DNA from: Terana coerulea
Taxonomy: Eukaryota; Basidiomycota; Agaricomycetes; Polyporales; Phanerochaetaceae
Assembly (NCBI GenBank): GCA_024811115.1
Contig: JAKOGH010000159.1
Span: 1-64,000 of the forward strand
DNA length: 64,000 bases
Direction of reading: 5' to 3'
The notes beneath the pieces are model-generated. The model saw only the letters and a list, made by a program, of their open reading frames with translations, made no database searches and had not been told where the DNA came from. This document shows, one piece after another, positions 1 to 11,547 of the stretch. A program made the position numbers and the translations under genes. Position 1 is the stretch's first letter; every line of letters begins with the position of its first letter.

Positions 1-117
1 CATGGTTCGTGAATGTTGTGCGCAGACGGCAGGATGACTATCGAACGGAACCAAACATCAACGAAGGGCGAGAAGCTCAGAGCAGAGTTCAACTTGTTGT
101 CTAAAAGCGCTGGCAAG

Positions 118-1557
118 TATGGCGGCCCTTCTGCACATTTAATAGACGCCGTAACAAATTGAAACCCAGCCGTAAACAACCATAACAAACCGTAAGTAAT
201 CGACCGTAACTATCTTCCAACCCCGCCGTAACCTTGATCAGTCGCCGTAACTTTGCTAGCTCGCCGGAACTCTGCCTCGCCGGAACTACTTGACCGTAAC
301 TCTCTGCTATAATCCTAAGCTCCTCGCCGTCGACAACGTTCCACCTATCGTGTCACACAACATAATTGCAAGATGTTGCCGCATCTCTATCCACGCAACT
401 CGCTCGCCCATGGCTTTGTTGACACCAAGTTGGCGCTATCGCACCTCGACGTACATGATTCCACTATAGCTTGTCCTTGGGACGTGTGGCGCGTACCGTG
501 CTAAGGAGTGCGTTGGATGGGGACGTGGCAAGTAGAGGGTAACAAATAGGTGCGTGCCAGCCATGCACTCTCACACTCATGGTAAGCTCACTAGGCGGCT
601 CGACTTGAGTAAACCAAGACCCTTGGCTTCCGACGTTTCATCCTTCAGGGCCCGGCTATATGCTACCACACACCAGTCGCGTCTTCGAGCAGTGACCAAT
701 ACCTTCCAGGAATGTGCTCTTCCACAAGACCGCGAGTGCAAGCTGCCAGCAGCTGCGCTGGCTTGGATTGCATGCACTTCACCATCGGCGTCGACCAGCT
801 ACCACCAGCAGACTGGCACCCCTCTCCAATGGCAAGCACAATTTCAAACCATTGACAAGGCTCAACGGCTATACGAGGAGATGGTCGTCGACACGCTCGG
901 TGCCCCCGAAGTTACCACACCGGCCTCCACTAATGACTCCGATGACCGCGACTGGCCGACCACATGTGTGAACACACGCCCCCTATGGCTGATGTCTATG
1001 TCTGTCAGCAGTAAGTGACTGAAGCTGAGTTCGTGCGCATAGCCGGCCGTGTTTCCTGGCCCTCAGGGCGCGGGCCCTGTCCGCAAAAGCGTGCGGGTGA
1101 ACAACAACTTGACGCTAGGAGGCAGCTGAACCAAGCTCTTGAAGCGCGGTTCCATGCATATACCTGTGTGGTGCTGTGAGCCCATGAGCTCAGCTGCAAC
1201 GCCCGCAGCCTGCATTGCCTACCGGTGAGTGTTTCCGGCAGGGCAGTGTCCATATCACCTTAGCAGGCCTTGGGTAGTGTTGAAGTTACGCAAAATTAAT
1301 TGAACCAGCTTGTTTTGCTCATTGACACCCACAGCTGAACTATAAGTATGGATAATGTGAGACGCAGCGAGAGGGTGCAGGAATTCCGGCCGAGAGGCAT
1401 GTAATTACGGCGAGTGAGTAAAGTTACGGTGACTGATCAGAGTTACGGCGGGGTTCGAAGATAGTTACGGTCGGTTACTTACGGTTTGTTATGGTTGTTT
1501 ATGGCTGGGTTTCAAATTAGTTACGGCGTCTATTAAATGTGCAGAAGGGCCGCCATA
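118..1557. mobile_element. Non-autonomous DNA transposon with ~150-bp terminal inverted repeats
   Basis: The two ends are long inverted repeats. The left end from 118 (TATGGCGGCCCTTCTGCACA) is matched in reverse by the right end at 1557, and similarity runs about 150 bases inward before fading. The element is flanked by a 6-base direct repeat GGCAAG at 112-117 and 1558-1563, as expected for a target-site duplication. Both ends carry repeated CCGTAAC/GCCGTAA motifs spaced roughly 20 bases apart, like subterminal transposase-binding repeats. The interior (about 300-1400) holds only short open frames, the longest 154 codons at 554-1018, with no recognisable transposase, so the copy is probably non-autonomous. 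The superfamily is not assigned; a 6-bp duplication is unusual among the common fungal groups. Confidence 0.75.
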
Positions 1558-1739
1558 GGCAAGCTCTCCTAGACCGTGAGCGTCTACATGCACACCGACC
1601 ATCACTGCGACGGCCATCTTCACCCGCCCGAAGGCTTCAAATCGTATGCTTGCTCGGGCACGTCCTCCCTCTGTGCTTGGTGCCTTCCTCTGAGGCTAAG
1701 TCTGATGATTGTGTCTTGTAGATTTCCGCATCACCGCCA

Positions 1740-3128
1740 ATGTCGCCGACAACCAGTCCTATCACCCGGCGTGCTCGAGAGCACAACGCTGCTCTACCGA
1801 TTTCTCGTCTTCCGAACGAGCTGTTACTCCTCATATTCGGGATTTATCAACAGGAGTGGATTAGGGAGCGGGAGGGTTATCATTGGCTGCAGAACCTCTG
1901 CGTATGTCACCATTGGTTCAGCCTCGCCGCCCTTGATCCTGGCTTGTGGAGGACAGTGGTGTTATCCGGCGACATCGACCGCTTTCGTGAAACCTTGGTG
2001 CGCTCTCGCGGTCTGCCCTTGATTGTCGTCGGAGATTTCGAAGGTGTCTACAGCGAGTCCAAAGTCGCCGTGGCCGACGCGCTATGGAGCGAGCTGCCGC
2101 GCACCGAATCTATATCCTTGACTCTTCCCACGGCTTGCTACATGATATTACAAGCGACACCACGACCGGCTCCTCATCTGAAGCGCTTATCTCTGTCCTT
2201 CGAGGTGGACGAACTCCCTAAAGGCTCTCAGACCGTCGAATTCGAAACCGCCTTCACGGGCGAACTTCCAAAACTGGATTATCTTTGTGTCGATATGCCC
2301 CCTATGGACGATTTGAAAAGTCTCATGCGTGCTCCAAATCTCCAGACCCTCATTCTGAAGCGGCGAGTAAGGAGCGGTCCCCATCATCCATTCGTTACGC
2401 GGAATCTTTTTCGGGCTCTGAGCTCTCTGCACGGACTGAGGCATGTTGTGTTGGAGGACGTTCTGGAACCAGCAGGCAATCCGCCAGCAGCAAGCATCGA
2501 CCTTCCTGTTCTACAATCCTTAGCATTAATAGCTCATCCTAACTGCTGCACGGACTTCCTGAAGGTTGTAACGTTTCCCACTACTACAAAAATCGATATC
2601 ACCATCAATGACATTGGCTTCGAAGATCTTGACCCACTGGAGGACTCCCTCTCTTCCATCCTGTGCTCTCGTAATATAACCAGTCTCCGCATCGATGGCA
2701 TGGAAATCTCCGACAATCCGTACCCCAGGTGGCGGCTGACCTTGACCGGGTGCTCTTGCGACCACCAGGCTACAGAAAATGGTGTATGCCCGTGTGCTGC
2801 GAGCGGGACTGTCAAGCTTTGCTTCACGTACATCCATGGCCGCGGTCGGAAGGTGGCAGAACTGCTCCATAATCTCCCTTTCCCGAATGTGCACACGCTA
2901 TGTATCACCCGAAATGACAGGTCCGGCGGTCCGGTCATGCCCATCTGGACGTTCACATATCTCATCCCAGCACTGAAGACAATGGACGGCGTCCGCGTAC
3001 TCAGGGTCAAACCTTCGTCAATGCCGGGTATGTCTAAGAGTATCAACAGGATCAGGAAGATTATATTTCCGTTGCTCGAGGATGTTCAGTATATTCGAGG
3101 ACGTAGTGGTCCGCTGCCGCGGCCGTGA
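1740..3128 (+). CDS. F-box-like protein
   Basis: A single open frame of 462 residues. Near the N-terminus, residues 19-65, it has the F-box-like pattern: LPNELLLLIF, then a spacer, then CVCHHWFSLAALDPGLWRTV. This matches the agaricomycete F-box-like family (substrate adaptors of SCF ubiquitin ligases through Skp1). The remainder has leucine-rich stretches of the kind that follow the F-box in these families, but no repeat is regular enough to place. The start was taken at the first ATG before the F-box; an intron-like acceptor (TTGTAG) lies about 20 bases upstream, so a short upstream exon is possible. The gene begins about 180 bases after the transposon to its left. The target is unknown. Confidence 0.75.
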   Translation: MSPTTSPITRRAREHNAALPISRLPNELLLLIFGIYQQEWIREREGYHWLQNLCVCHHWFSLAALDPGLWRTVVLSGDIDRFRETLVRSRGLPLIVVGDFEGVYSESKVAVADALWSELPRTESISLTLPTACYMILQATPRPAPHLKRLSLSFEVDELPKGSQTVEFETAFTGELPKLDYLCVDMPPMDDLKSLMRAPNLQTLILKRRVRSGPHHPFVTRNLFRALSSLHGLRHVVLEDVLEPAGNPPAASIDLPVLQSLALIAHPNCCTDFLKVVTFPTTTKIDITINDIGFEDLDPLEDSLSSILCSRNITSLRIDGMEISDNPYPRWRLTLTGCSCDHQATENGVCPCAASGTVKLCFTYIHGRGRKVAELLHNLPFPNVHTLCITRNDRSGGPVMPIWTFTYLIPALKTMDGVRVLRVKPSSMPGMSKSINRIRKIIFPLLEDVQYIRGRSGPLPRP

Positions 3129-4343
3129 TGTTCGATTGCGGGGAATGGCACAATGGTACGCCCACTGGCCCCAATGATTCAAATATGCTCCTGACAATTA
3201 GTGAATAAAAGCGTCTCACAGTAACCTTGTAATTTATCGGACGTGCTTCGTCAGGTCACTGCGGTCGCTCACGTCTTGGTGGTCCGCTTAGTTTCCTTCG
3301 TGGGCCTTACAATGTATGAGGATTGATATCTCTATCTATTATTATCTTTGTTAATTATTACACAGTTTACTGCCTAATCCCGTACCAATAGAAGTTCTGT
3401 ACTGCACTTGTATCGCGCTAGGTAAGTATTTCTCGGGAGATGCCGACGCCACAAAGTCCCTCAGCGTAGCGCCCGCCGCTCACCACGCAGACTTTGGGCA
3501 AGGTATTTCCAATCCCTACGATATATATCCTCAGGCTATGGTACAGTATGCTACATTAATGGTTTTGGCACCTAAACGAAACTGCCCACGCTTCGAACAA
3601 GACCGAATATGGGATGCCACAGTGCCACTGAGCCGATCTGCCCAACGCTGCCAGTGGTGGCGACTCCGGCGCGGCCTGCGCACATTCTATTCATCTCGAC
3701 CGGACATCCACTCCACAATCCCCATTATCATCTCCATCGGTCAGAGACTCTCCCATATTACCCACGAAGCTACTCGGGACCTGGAATTGGACCGATGAGA
3801 CTGGAAGAGACATCTGGCTGTCCGTGGCCCCGTTTACTACTTGGCGAAGGTTCAGCATGAATCGACACATCAGGATTGGTGTCAGCCTGTGTGGAAGAGT
3901 CACACATGTGTAAACGAAGAACAGCTATAGGTACGAACGTGTATATGAACGGCGTGATCGGGGACACTGTCTGCCTAAAGTTTAGAGCAGAGCTTAGAGC
4001 GGTAAGAATGGTGGTCGCTTACTACCGTTTCAAGAACAGCCTGCGCAATGTTAAGAGATAGGAGCGTGCTATTTATGGATTATTCAGCATCATCAGTAAT
4101 GAACGGACAAGGACCACCTACACAAAATAGAGTGTTCCATCCCGCAAGAGAATGGAGGCGACCGACGTTCGCAAATGGAGCTTGCGCGTGTCTAAATAAT
4201 GCCGGTATGTTTTGAGCCACGTCAGGCAGAGCACAAGTGTGTCCGCGAGCATAAGCGATATGTGACTCCTTCGAATGACTGTCCAGTCGTCAATAAACCC
4301 ATCAGATAACTGGAGGTGAAAGACACACGTCTATATAACATTG
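3129..4343. other. Intergenic, no gene seen
   Basis: Downstream of the F-box-like gene. Only open frames below 90 codons occur, and none shows a recognisable domain or a convincing intron pattern. The first 250 bases are AT-rich and would suit 3' processing of the preceding gene. Confidence 0.5.
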
Positions 4344-5071
4344 TTAGGAGGGCTGGACGAACAAAAGACGGCGAGCGTACTTTGTTTGGAGCCCTAAAGA
4401 GAGGTTTAGACGGATATTACACTGTCTAGTTATCCTTGGATACGCGTAGGAGATTGGAGTATAGTGATAGCCGTAAACCTGGTGGGCACAATGATCAGTG
4501 AACAGCAGTAGACGCGTTTCAAGATTCAGACTGACAGTACCGAGGGCAGCAGGAAGAAAGCTGGGCACAAAAACCAGGATAAAAATCATGATGCGCTTGT
4601 CCCATAGTGCGTATACTCGAAGGCTCATGAATACTGTGATAAAATCCGATGTCTCGGTGAATTTTGGATAATCTCACGAAGGTTTAGATGTCAAACTCAC
4701 CCGCCACGACGATATATGTCAACGTTATTGCTGTATCATTCGATCTTTGAAGAAAAATACAGCTTATCCGTTGTTAACTTGTGTGAAGTGCGTGAAGCGA
4801 GCGACATACCTCTGGCATACATATATCACAAGGCCGTGAGCGCCCAGTGAAAGCGTCAGTCTTTATATTCACGCACCTTTTCTCCCAATGCGCTGTCCAA
4901 AGGAAGAGACAGTGCCGCATTAAGAAGGAGAATGTACCGAGCACACAGGAATAGTATGGTTGGGAACGTTATCCTCTGTTGCCAAACAAGCTTGATTTCT
5001 CTTTGTAGAGTCAGGGCGTACTCGTAGAACACTAATACTGTGATGGAATTAGCAGCATGGCAGGCCTGCAT
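4344..5071 (-). CDS. DUF6533-type multi-pass membrane protein, probably partial
   Basis: The N-terminal part reads ITVLVFYEYALTLQREIKLVW followed by a hydrophobic stretch with a ...RYILLLNAAL-like end, which is the first-helix signature of the agaricomycete DUF6533 membrane family. After two probable introns (donor GTGCGT at about 4874; acceptor before about 4635) it continues as FMSLRVYALWDKR and a further hydrophobic helix, the usual start of helix 3-4 in that family. The C-terminus runs into non-family sequence and stops at 4344, well short of the usual seven helices, so the gene is truncated, mis-sequenced or has further exons I cannot place. The start is uncertain: a possible N-terminal exon (QDYVDYALFS) lies just upstream at 5080-5120. 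Function of the family is unknown. Confidence 0.4.
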
Positions 5072-8000
5072 TTACTGTGAGGACGTACTGAAGAGTGCGT
5101 AGTCCACATAGTCCTGCACAAAACTAAAACACACTTTGATTAACAGTCCACATGAAGAAAGGACGAGTGAAACGCACACTCCTTGGAGGAAAGCGACTGA
5201 GGTTACTGCCGGTCGCTGGGGCATCCTGTAAGCAGTGGTGTTCCAATGCTGAGTCAAGACTAAACATCGCGCCGTTTTTATAGACCAACGTCAAAACGAG
5301 ACGTATTGTTCTTTCAAAAGAGAAGATTTTGAAATTTCGGTCTCGATCGCTCAAGTGGAAAGTGTCAAAATGCTGTGCGAAGCGGGAGGTCGGCCATGTT
5401 CGGACGTACCGCCCATCGTAACCAATCAGTAGGCGGAAACTGAGCGTCTGGGATGGCAGCAATTGGGCACTAGCCCTCAGCTAGTCCTCCAATCCTAGCG
5501 TACCTATTACATGCCATGGCATGCGGCGTAAGCCTTGCACACAGCCAAGGCACGAGCAACAAGCTATTCACCTGGGGACGTAGGCGAGCGTAGCTAGCGA
5601 GTACCCACGCGTATGCTTTTTCCAAGACACGTCGCGCTAACCCCGTAACCTATGGTCACAATAAGCTCGAACATAGCGAGACAAGAGCCGCAAGACGCAG
5701 CAAGGGCGTACCTGGCAGCTAGTCTCGGCGTCGGGTATCGTGAGTGCCCCACACGCCCATGGGGAAAGCGAAACGCGGGCCGCAAGGTTCAACGTTCAAC
5801 GTTAACCCGGGACATTGCGCAAATCGGATCCGACCTTCGACAGCGATTGAGAGTAATGATCGTCGTTGTTCATTCTGGGGACCGAGGAAGTGTATACGGC
5901 CGAGTCACTGACATGCAGCAGATACACGTGGAAGAAGCTGGAAGTCGTTGGTGGAGCAGCGGCTGGTGCTTTTCTTGGCCGGCAGGGGTTAGGCTTGCTT
6001 TCGAAGCGCTGCACAGCATAGATTTCCTGCAATCAGTCGGTACAGCGGCCACACGGAAGTCACGTCGGACTTGACCTTTGTTCTGCTTCAGGCCTTCAAG
6101 TCTTGTCAGTGCCAGCAAGTGGCCGGCAGTGCAGTACTTGCTCAACGCATCACCGTTCAATCCGCACCTTGACACGGGCTTCCGTGTCGTACGCTGGTAA
6201 AAGCCTTATGCCTACGTTGGTGGTCGCACTGCACAACGACACTTGCGCGGTCACTATGCGCTCCAGCAGGCTGAATGCTTGGACATGCCTCTGTGTACCT
6301 GCAGGGACACTACATGGTAGACCCTGAGGTTATGGGGGATACATTGGGGTACAGGCTCTATCGGCGCCGGGTGTCACACCAACCAGCGAGGATAGCATGC
6401 AGGTTCAGAACAAGAGGTATAAAAACCTAGCCTAGTGCATATTTGGGAGAGAGTACGATATCTGCACAATGAGAATAAGACGACAAACTTGTCGAAGCGT
6501 GCAATTCACTGCTGGTGGGAAGTCGTCAGGGAGGATTAGGTAGAATACAAGACTTTGAAGCGCACCTAAAACTGAGTCGCATTCTAAAATGCTCGTCCAC
6601 AAAGCTTATTTGTTGACATCCCGTCCTCAACATATCTTCAGTACTGTCCAAGCCCAGCTGCAGCGCTTACGAGGCGAGACGATCGTCTTGACCGAGGGCG
6701 AGAAAGATGAGTATAATCGGCGCTAATAAAAGTCTCCCGGGTACTCTCGGGTACCGGCCCGATTCCGATGCCCGAGGTTGAGGCGAAGGCTAGACGCTCA
6801 GAGCCCACTTTACGCTTGTTTTTCTGCAAGTGCAAGTGCAAAACAACAGCGTACTCCAGGAAAATCAGAGCAAAAATGACGGCTCTCATACCGGTGTGTT
6901 GTCAATGCTACGGACCAGGCTATACTATCTCTCAATGACATGTATATTTTAGGTCACGGTCTACGGGCAGCTGTCAGTGCACCTGGACTTGGACCTCAAG
7001 AGGCACTGGCAGTACGCTCGAGGAGTGATGTAGCTATGCACCCTTCCACTACACCGGCGAGTTGAGGCCTGAAAGGATTTGACCGCACTGCGGTACCCGA
7101 GCGCGAATTAGCCTGTTATACAGAGTGGCGATATCTGCGTGACACGTTCGTAACGACGTCCAATCAGGATTGTCTATGCGACACTACTGGGCACCCACGT
7201 TCGTGCGTTGATTTGGCTGCCACTCTGCTTATACCTCGCCAGCTACCTGTCTAGATGAGAGTGTCATAGTGCCGCTTGTGAGTGTCTTTATATACAGTGG
7301 CAGATGCTATGGAAACTTACATGATGCTTCGCCCCGCAGTTCAACCTTTGCGGTTTACCAGCTTCGCCAGCACCGAGTCATGTTGTCCGCACCGTCTCCA
7401 CCGCCACTTCAATTCTCATGCCATGAGTCTCATGCCTGCTCTCGCCTTGGGTCCTTCTGCTACTGTCCGAGCAATATGGGGACAAGATTCGAACGTGATC
7501 CAATGGAACGTGGCGACGCGAGGCGGCTGAGAGTCGTAACTAGACGGTTAACCGAGCAGGAACGATGCTCGTTGTCCGACCGTTTGATCCGTCTGTGCCG
7601 ACTCCTTGTTCCCTGGAGATGTTCTTTCCCCCTCGGCACAGAAGCTTCCAAGCAGCTTCTATACCGTGGCTAAGTACGCTTCGTGACATACTAGGCCTCA
7701 ATCCCTCGTAACCCGTTAGCCACACTGTAGGAAACCATAGGTTTTACGAAGCTATGAGGCATTTGCAGTGGAGTATTGGCAGTCGTGCCGGGAAGGATAC
7801 CTGAAGACGAGAATCAATTCACAGTTGTATGGGAGCGCAGGTGACCTACACTGGTAGGCATGATAGAGTTATGTAGCTCTTACGCGGCTTGACCATGCAC
7901 AGCCTCGCTGTAACTGATACTGCCCCTACATGGTGAGCCTCCTACTTGGTCTGATGGCAGTGTTGACCAATGTCTGATCACAGTTCCTGGTTCCAACATA

Positions 8001-8101
8001 AAGCAGTTCTCTCCTACCGACCAACTACATCAACTCCTTCTGAACCCCCATCCCTTCTCTCCTATCTGCGTTCGTCCCTAAGCATCCAACAGCATCGAGA
8101 T
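5072..8101. other. Three-kilobase region with no supported gene
   Basis: Open frames of 60-140 codons occur on both strands (for example 5652-6074 plus, 5124-5462 minus, 6638-6889 minus, 7269-7673 plus). None contains a domain I recognise, and none joins to neighbours through convincing splice sites. The 6638-6889 minus frame starts with a short hydrophobic helix and could be a remnant of a membrane protein. The region may include promoter DNA of the gene starting at 8102. Confidence 0.45.
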
Positions 8102-8488
8102 GGACGACTCGGAGGATTGGCCATTTCAGTTGCAAGATGTGAAGGGAAAGCGAAGTCTTGAGAAGAGTGAGTAACGGGTCGAGTAGCATGTCGAACATTC
8201 AGCTCACCTAACGATTGTTGCACCAGCCCCACTGCAGCCATCTCCAAGCTTTCACACCAAGCACGGCTCGTCACCGAATCTCTCTTCCGCGTTAATCCAT
8301 CCCCTTTCGCCGCCGCCCCCGTCGTATTCAGACCCGCTTTCCTGCGTCTGCTGCGGGACCAAGTACAAGCTTACATCACGCACAAACTTCTTCCTCAAGC
8401 TCCAGGCACCAGCCAGGCGGGCGACACCGACGGCATACAACGGCGGGCCACGATACACTCACTGCAGACGAAGACGAGAGATTTGTGA
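8102..8488 (+). CDS. Small hypothetical protein
   Basis: An ATG at 8102 opens a short exon (MDDSEDWPFQLQDV...) that meets a plausible donor at about 8170 and an acceptor CACCAG at about 8227. With the donor GTAACG the second exon reads in a frame with a protein-like helix (AISKLSHQARLVTESLF... then PAFLRLLRDQVQAYITHKLL) up to a stop at 8488. I do not recognise the product, which would be about 110 residues. A second frame stays open from 8228 into the phosphate transporter at 8634, so these exons could instead be an unusual 5' extension of that gene. The different frames in this stretch compete, and a frameshift cannot be excluded. Confidence 0.3.
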
Positions 8489-8633
8489 ACCAAGAACACG
8501 AACCGACCGCCTACCCCCTGGCTCGACGCTCTCAGTATCCTCTCGCGGCACATATGCGACCTATGATCCGCCCCACGGGCGTGGTGGCAGCGGCTACCCC
8601 GCGGAGAAGGTCATGATCACGCTGACCGCAAAC

Positions 8634-11007
8634 ATGTCGATGCCGTACCAGGACGAGGTCGCGCCAGGCGGGGCGCGGGCTGGATACATTCTGTCGAGAG
8701 AAAGGCAGTCGTCGTTGGCAGAGGTTGATGCAGCAGAATTCTCGTAAGTGCAGTATGGTCAGTCGATATGTAGACCCTGACAAGCCTTGTCTTCGTAGGT
8801 GGTTTCACCTCAAAGTGTGTCTCATTGCCGGAGTGGGCTTCTTCACGGACGCGTATGTCTCATTACTGCATCGTAGCTGTGGTCATGTCAGCTAACGTCG
8901 GGCCTGCGCACAGATACGATGTTTTTGCCATCAACATTGCTTCGACTATGCTAAAATTCGTGTATGAGTCTGGTATGGACCAGTGTTATTTCAAACGAGC
9001 GACGAGCGGCGCGCTGATCACTAATACTCTTAGAGAGTACCGCGAGACTAAATAACGCACTCAGGGCAGCGACTCCGGTTGGAACGCTGGTGGGCCAAAT
9101 CGTATTTGGATTCCTTGCAGACCGCGCAGGCAGGAAGCGAATGTGTACGCCTTTCTCTTTGCTGTCCGCTGCACATTACAAACATCATCAAATATTTTGT
9201 AGACGGCATTGAGCTCATCATCATCATCATTGGTACATTCGGCCAGGCCCTCTCCGCGAACAGCACGGACAGTCTGGGGACATTGAATATATACGCGGCG
9301 CTTATTGTTTGGCGGTTCGTCGTACGTATCCAGCTGCTCGTACGGCCACCCCGCAGGCAGCCATACTGATGCCGCACCGCAGATGGGCTTGGGTATCGGT
9401 GGAGACTATCCCCTTAGCGCAGTCATTGCCTCTGAGTTTGCCTCGACGCACATTCGAGGAAAGATGATGACGGGGGTGTTTGCGAATCAAGGCTGGGGCC
9501 AATTCTGTGCGCACTCAAATCGACAAAGCTGCGCATACAGTCGAATACTGACCAACCCTCGTCACCACTAGTCGCTTCCGTTATCGCCTGCCTCATCCTC
9601 GTGGCGTACCGCAGCTCGAACCCGACAAGCAATGCGGAGGTGATGCAGGACATCGACCGCGCGTGGCGGATATTGCTCGGGCTGGGCTGCGTACCCGCGG
9701 CATTTGCCCTGTACTTCAGGTTGACAATCCCGGAGACACCGCGGTTCACAATGGACATCGAGAGAAACGTCAAGCAGGTGCGCATTCGAAATCGACAGGT
9801 ACATCACCGCGGATACTAACGGTGTTCAATGGGGTACTAGGCGACGCAGGACATTGAGCGCTTTTTGAACACGGGCTTGTATAAGTTTGACGAGGACTCG
9901 ATCGTCATCCGTGTCGTCGCACCCAAAGCAAGCCTGAAAGATTTCCTGCGCTACTTCAGAAAGTGGGGCAATCTCAAAGTGTTGTTTGCTTGCGCATATT
10001 GCTGGTTCGCCATCGACGTGCGTCTTTTGCTGCTACCTCATGCAACCCACCTCCCTACTGTGACTGACGCATATGACATCTAGGTGGCCTTCTACGGCCT
10101 TGGCCTGAATACAGACGAGTTCTTCGGATGCATCGGATTCGGCGTTTCCAACGGCACAGACACGTTGCACTGTGGGCCAAACAGGGGCGGGTCCGGCACG
10201 CCACAAAGCGGCACAGTGGCTCTGACACCTCAACAGGTCTTCGCCAACTTCATCAACTTGTGTCTCGCCAACATGCTCTTCTCGGGTGTCGGTCTCATCC
10301 CGGGATACTGGGCGACGTTCCTGGTCATCGAGACGTGGGGGCGGAAGCGAGTACAGATGATGGGCTTTGCCGTTCTGGCCGTCCTGTTCCTCGTCATGGG
10401 TGAGAACTCCGCCGGCCCTTGTTAGCCATGATGCTGCTTCTAACCACTCGTGCATTTTTGCGCCATTTAGGGCTCATATTTCCACACATCATCCCGTCTT
10501 CCTTCTCCGACTCAACCTCGTTGTTCGGCAGGCTGCCCACCGGCTCGAAAGTAATGCTCTTTCTCTTCTGCCTCGCCGCCTTCTTCCAGAACTTCGGGCC
10601 GAATACGACGACGTTCATCATCCCCGGCGAGACGTTCCCGACGCGGTATCGTTCGACGTGCCACGGCATCTCAGCTGCTTCTGGGAAGATTGGCGCGATT
10701 CTAAGTCAGTTCCTCATCGTTGGCAACAGGAATATCAATAGCACTGGCACGACGTGAGTGGTTGTTTGGTTGTGCTGAAGATCCTGTTGCTGACATCACG
10801 ATAGACTGGTCATCTTTGTACCGTTTATGGCGACCGGGCTGTTGGCCACACTGCTCATCAAAGAAACAAGCCAGAAAACTCTGGAAGAATCTTCGAACGA
10901 GGAGCAGGATAATTTCATCGCGGGTATGTACAAATCCCTTGGTTCGAGTGCGTCAATCTAACAAATGTTTTGTAGGCATTGTAACTCAAGGGCCTCGTAG
11001 CGCATAG
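8634..11007 (+). CDS. Inorganic phosphate transporter, PHO84-type (MFS, phosphate:H+ symporter)
   Basis: Twelve exons (8634-8743, 8799-8852, 8914-8972, 9034-9144, 9203-9321, 9383-9506, 9572-9777, 9841-10017, 10084-10399, 10471-10753, 10805-10923, 10976-11007) join in frame to 569 residues, the usual length for this family. Hallmarks of the phosphate:H+ symporter branch of the major facilitator superfamily are visible: [15 protein letters not shown] in helix 1, a [12 protein letters not shown] loop, [17 protein letters not shown] in helix 4, PETPRF after helix 6, and [21 protein letters not shown] near helix 10-11. It should sit in the plasma membrane and import phosphate with protons. Start: ATG at 8634; an in-frame ATG at 8613 is an alternative. 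Introns are all 50-71 bases, and no frame errors were found. Confidence 0.92.
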
Positions 11008-11547
11008 CATCCTGACGGACACGGGCTGTACAGTGGTTTCCAGTGCGTGCATATACCCAGCAGCTGAGCTGCACCTAGCATGGACTGTCGTATAGTATAT
11101 TTATTAGATAAATATTGTAATGACATTTGTATACCATCCACTCATTGTACCCGTGTCCTAGTACGATAAATCGTCCGTTGTTGCTGTCCAGCCAAACCAT
11201 CCGCCGCATTCGAGCGGTGTTCAACACTCGGCATCCAACATTTAACACCAAACTCCGAAGGCTTTGTGGCACTTGCCACTCCCTGGTAGTAGCTGTCGTT
11301 TGACCGTGAGATCAGCGGGAGAGCCGGAGATGAGGGCATGGTACGAAAATCATGCACATTGGGCATTGCAATACGTATAATATCCAAAATACTACTAGCT
11401 GAAATGCAGGACGAAGCGTGTGACGAAGACCGGAAGCGGGAATGTGGACGCAAATGAACAATATACACATGTGGTAAGAAAGCAAAATATTATCCATAAA
11501 GTAGCGTATGTGAAAACCCCCAAATATCCAACCCAATGGGACAGGTG
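11008..11547. other. Convergent 3' region
   Basis: Lies between the phosphate transporter (plus strand) and the vezatin-like gene (minus strand). It is AT-rich around 11090-11130 and 11380-11530, as expected for two facing 3' ends. No coding frame of note. Confidence 0.5.

Noticed and set aside
2187..3046. Minus-strand frames inside the F-box-like gene
   Set aside because: They overlap a clear plus-strand coding region and encode nothing recognisable.
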